Below, in pieces: positions 47,745-48,607 of a DNA stretch of 48,607 nt. The stretch comes from Streptomyces sp. CC53 (GTDB taxonomy: Bacteria > Actinomycetota > Actinomycetes > Streptomycetales > Streptomycetaceae). Position 1 is the first letter of the stretch. Every line of letters starts with the position of its first letter. The DNA is taken from contig NZ_MKXB01000005.1 of NCBI RefSeq assembly GCF_001865245.1, positions 4,882 through 53,488 of the forward strand, in the 5' to 3' direction. The notes under the pieces were generated by a model, which saw only the letters and a list, made by a program, of their open reading frames with translations, was not told the origin of the DNA and did not search any database. The translations under genes and the position numbers were made by a program.

Positions 47745-48482
47745 ATGGAGCACGCACACACCAGCCACACCGGCAACGCGGCCACGCCGGGTACCCAGCG
47801 CCGGGTCCTGGTCGTCGAGGACGACGCGACCATCGTGGAGGCCATCTCCGCACGGCTGCGGGCCGAGGGCTTCCAGGTGCAGACGGCGCCGGACGGCCCC
47901 TCGGCGGTCGAGGCCGCGGAGGCGTGGCAGCCGGACCTGATGGTCCTGGACGTCATGCTGCCCGGCTTCGACGGGTTGGAGGTGTGCCGCCGCGTGCAGG
48001 CCCACCGGCCCGTCCCGGTCCTGATGCTGACGGCGCGGGACGACGAGACGGACATGCTGGTCGGTCTCGGTGTCGGCGCCGACGACTACATGACCAAGCC
48101 GTTCTCGATGCGCGAACTGGTGGCGCGGGTGCACGTGCTGCTGCGCCGCATGGAGCGCGCCGCGCTCGCCGCGGTGACCCCGCGCAGCGGGATCCTGCGA
48201 CTGGGCGAGCTGGAGATCGACCACGCGCAACGGCGGGTCCGCGTCAGGAACGACGACGTGCACCTGACGCCGACCGAGTTCGACCTGCTGGTCTGCCTCG
48301 CCAACACGCCGCGCGCGGTGCTGTCGCGCGAGCAACTTCTGGCAGAGGTGTGGGACTGGGCGGACGCGTCGGGCACGCGGACCGTGGACAGCCATGTCAA
48401 GGCGCTCCGCCGGAAGATCGGCGCCGAGCGGATCCGCACCGTGCACGGTGTCGGCTACGCACTGGAGACCCCGGCGCCGTGA
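47745..48482 (+). CDS. OmpR/PhoB-type response regulator
   Basis: The 245-residue protein has a receiver domain (VLVVEDDATIVEAI, phospho-acceptor in LMVLDVMLPGFDG, switch in VPVLMLTARDDE, and YMTKPFS) and a C-terminal winged helix (LTPTEFDLLVCLANTPRAVL, VDSHVKALRRKIG, VHGVGYAL). ATG 47745 is preceded by AGGGGCGGGGC. The stop overlaps the GTG of the next gene, a normal regulator-kinase coupling. A TTGACT at 47682 may be part of its promoter, but I see no matching -10. Confidence 0.95.
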   Translation: MEHAHTSHTGNAATPGTQRRVLVVEDDATIVEAISARLRAEGFQVQTAPDGPSAVEAAEAWQPDLMVLDVMLPGFDGLEVCRRVQAHRPVPVLMLTARDDETDMLVGLGVGADDYMTKPFSMRELVARVHVLLRRMERAALAAVTPRSGILRLGELEIDHAQRRVRVRNDDVHLTPTEFDLLVCLANTPRAVLSREQLLAEVWDWADASGTRTVDSHVKALRRKIGAERIRTVHGVGYALETPAP

Positions 48483-48607
48483 GCCGGGCCGACGGCGAGG
48501 GCGCCGGGGGTCCCCCGCCAGGCCGGGCAGCGGCGCATGCGCCCCGGGTGCCGCACCCGAGGACCACGCCGGGGGCCTCGGCGACCCGGCGGGAGACCCC
48601 GGCGGAC
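48479..48607 (+). CDS. Start of a gene coupled to the response regulator, probably its histidine kinase (partial)
   Basis: GTG 48479 overlaps the regulator stop (GTGA) and the frame is open for 43 codons to the window end. The visible product is Pro/Arg/Gly-rich with no membrane segment yet, as many streptomycete kinases begin. The assignment is from operon position only. Confidence 0.5.
   Translation, partial: MSRADGEGAGGPPPGRAAAHAPRVPHPRTTPGASATRRETPAD

Overview
The base composition (very high GC, G/C-ending codons), the gene families (conservon cvn operon, DUF742, Scr1-type XRE regulators, FtsW/PBP pairs, HAIR-controlled lon) and the frequent GTG/TTG starts point to a Streptomyces chromosome or a very close actinomycete. 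I see no rRNA, tRNA or CRISPR array.

Layout. 0-5 kb: an HpaB-type flavin hydroxylase faces a class II DAHP synthase and a MaoC-type hydratase, followed by a siderophore-interacting flavoreductase with its own terminator-promoter-operator block. 5.4-8.5 kb: a split bacterial NHEJ set (Ku, LigD-type polymerase, separate ATP-dependent ligase). 8.8-17.5 kb: a HEAT-repeat protein, a lipoprotein coupled to a histidine kinase, an FtsW/RodA-class flippase-polymerase coupled to a class B PBP, and a DUF3291 protein. 17.8-24.9 kb: an AurF-type diiron oxygenase whose neighbouring TetR gene is broken. A mobile-element remnant of about 5.2 kb lies between a 5-codon TetR-like start and the TetR C-terminal part. 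24.9-33 kb: a secreted coiled-coil protein and a cvnA-D conservon with a StyA-type monooxygenase as likely effector. 33-42 kb: a PP2C-like protein, MarR, cupin, a NarL-type two-component pair and an M4 metalloprotease with a long C-terminal extension. 42-48.6 kb: a LuxR-type regulator divergent from the protease, Lon with an HspR-type HAIR operator, decayed fragments, a spermidine-synthase-like protein, and an OmpR-type regulator followed by a kinase cut by the window end.

The mobile remnant holds, on the minus strand, a serine recombinase catalytic domain, an IS630-type transposase tail, a recombinase zinc-ribbon fragment, an HNH nuclease, an N-truncated orphan, a DUF6879/XRE pair and several small genes. 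One small gene has UGA where a zinc-ligand cysteine is expected. The last two are a 44-residue Gly-rich, C-terminally basic peptide and, 5 bp later, a protein-isoaspartate-methyltransferase (PIMT) homologue cut off at the left junction. Peptide plus PIMT homologue is the minimal layout of aspartimide-forming RiPP pathways (imiditide-like), so this pair is the best candidate for an undescribed system here, although the enzyme appears to have lost its C-terminal domain.

Working links: the TetR remnant is probably the lost repressor of the AurF gene, which keeps a 12-bp inverted-repeat operator. The lipoprotein-kinase pair has no response regulator beside it. The conservon probably signals to the monooxygenase. 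The LuxR protein probably controls the protease.
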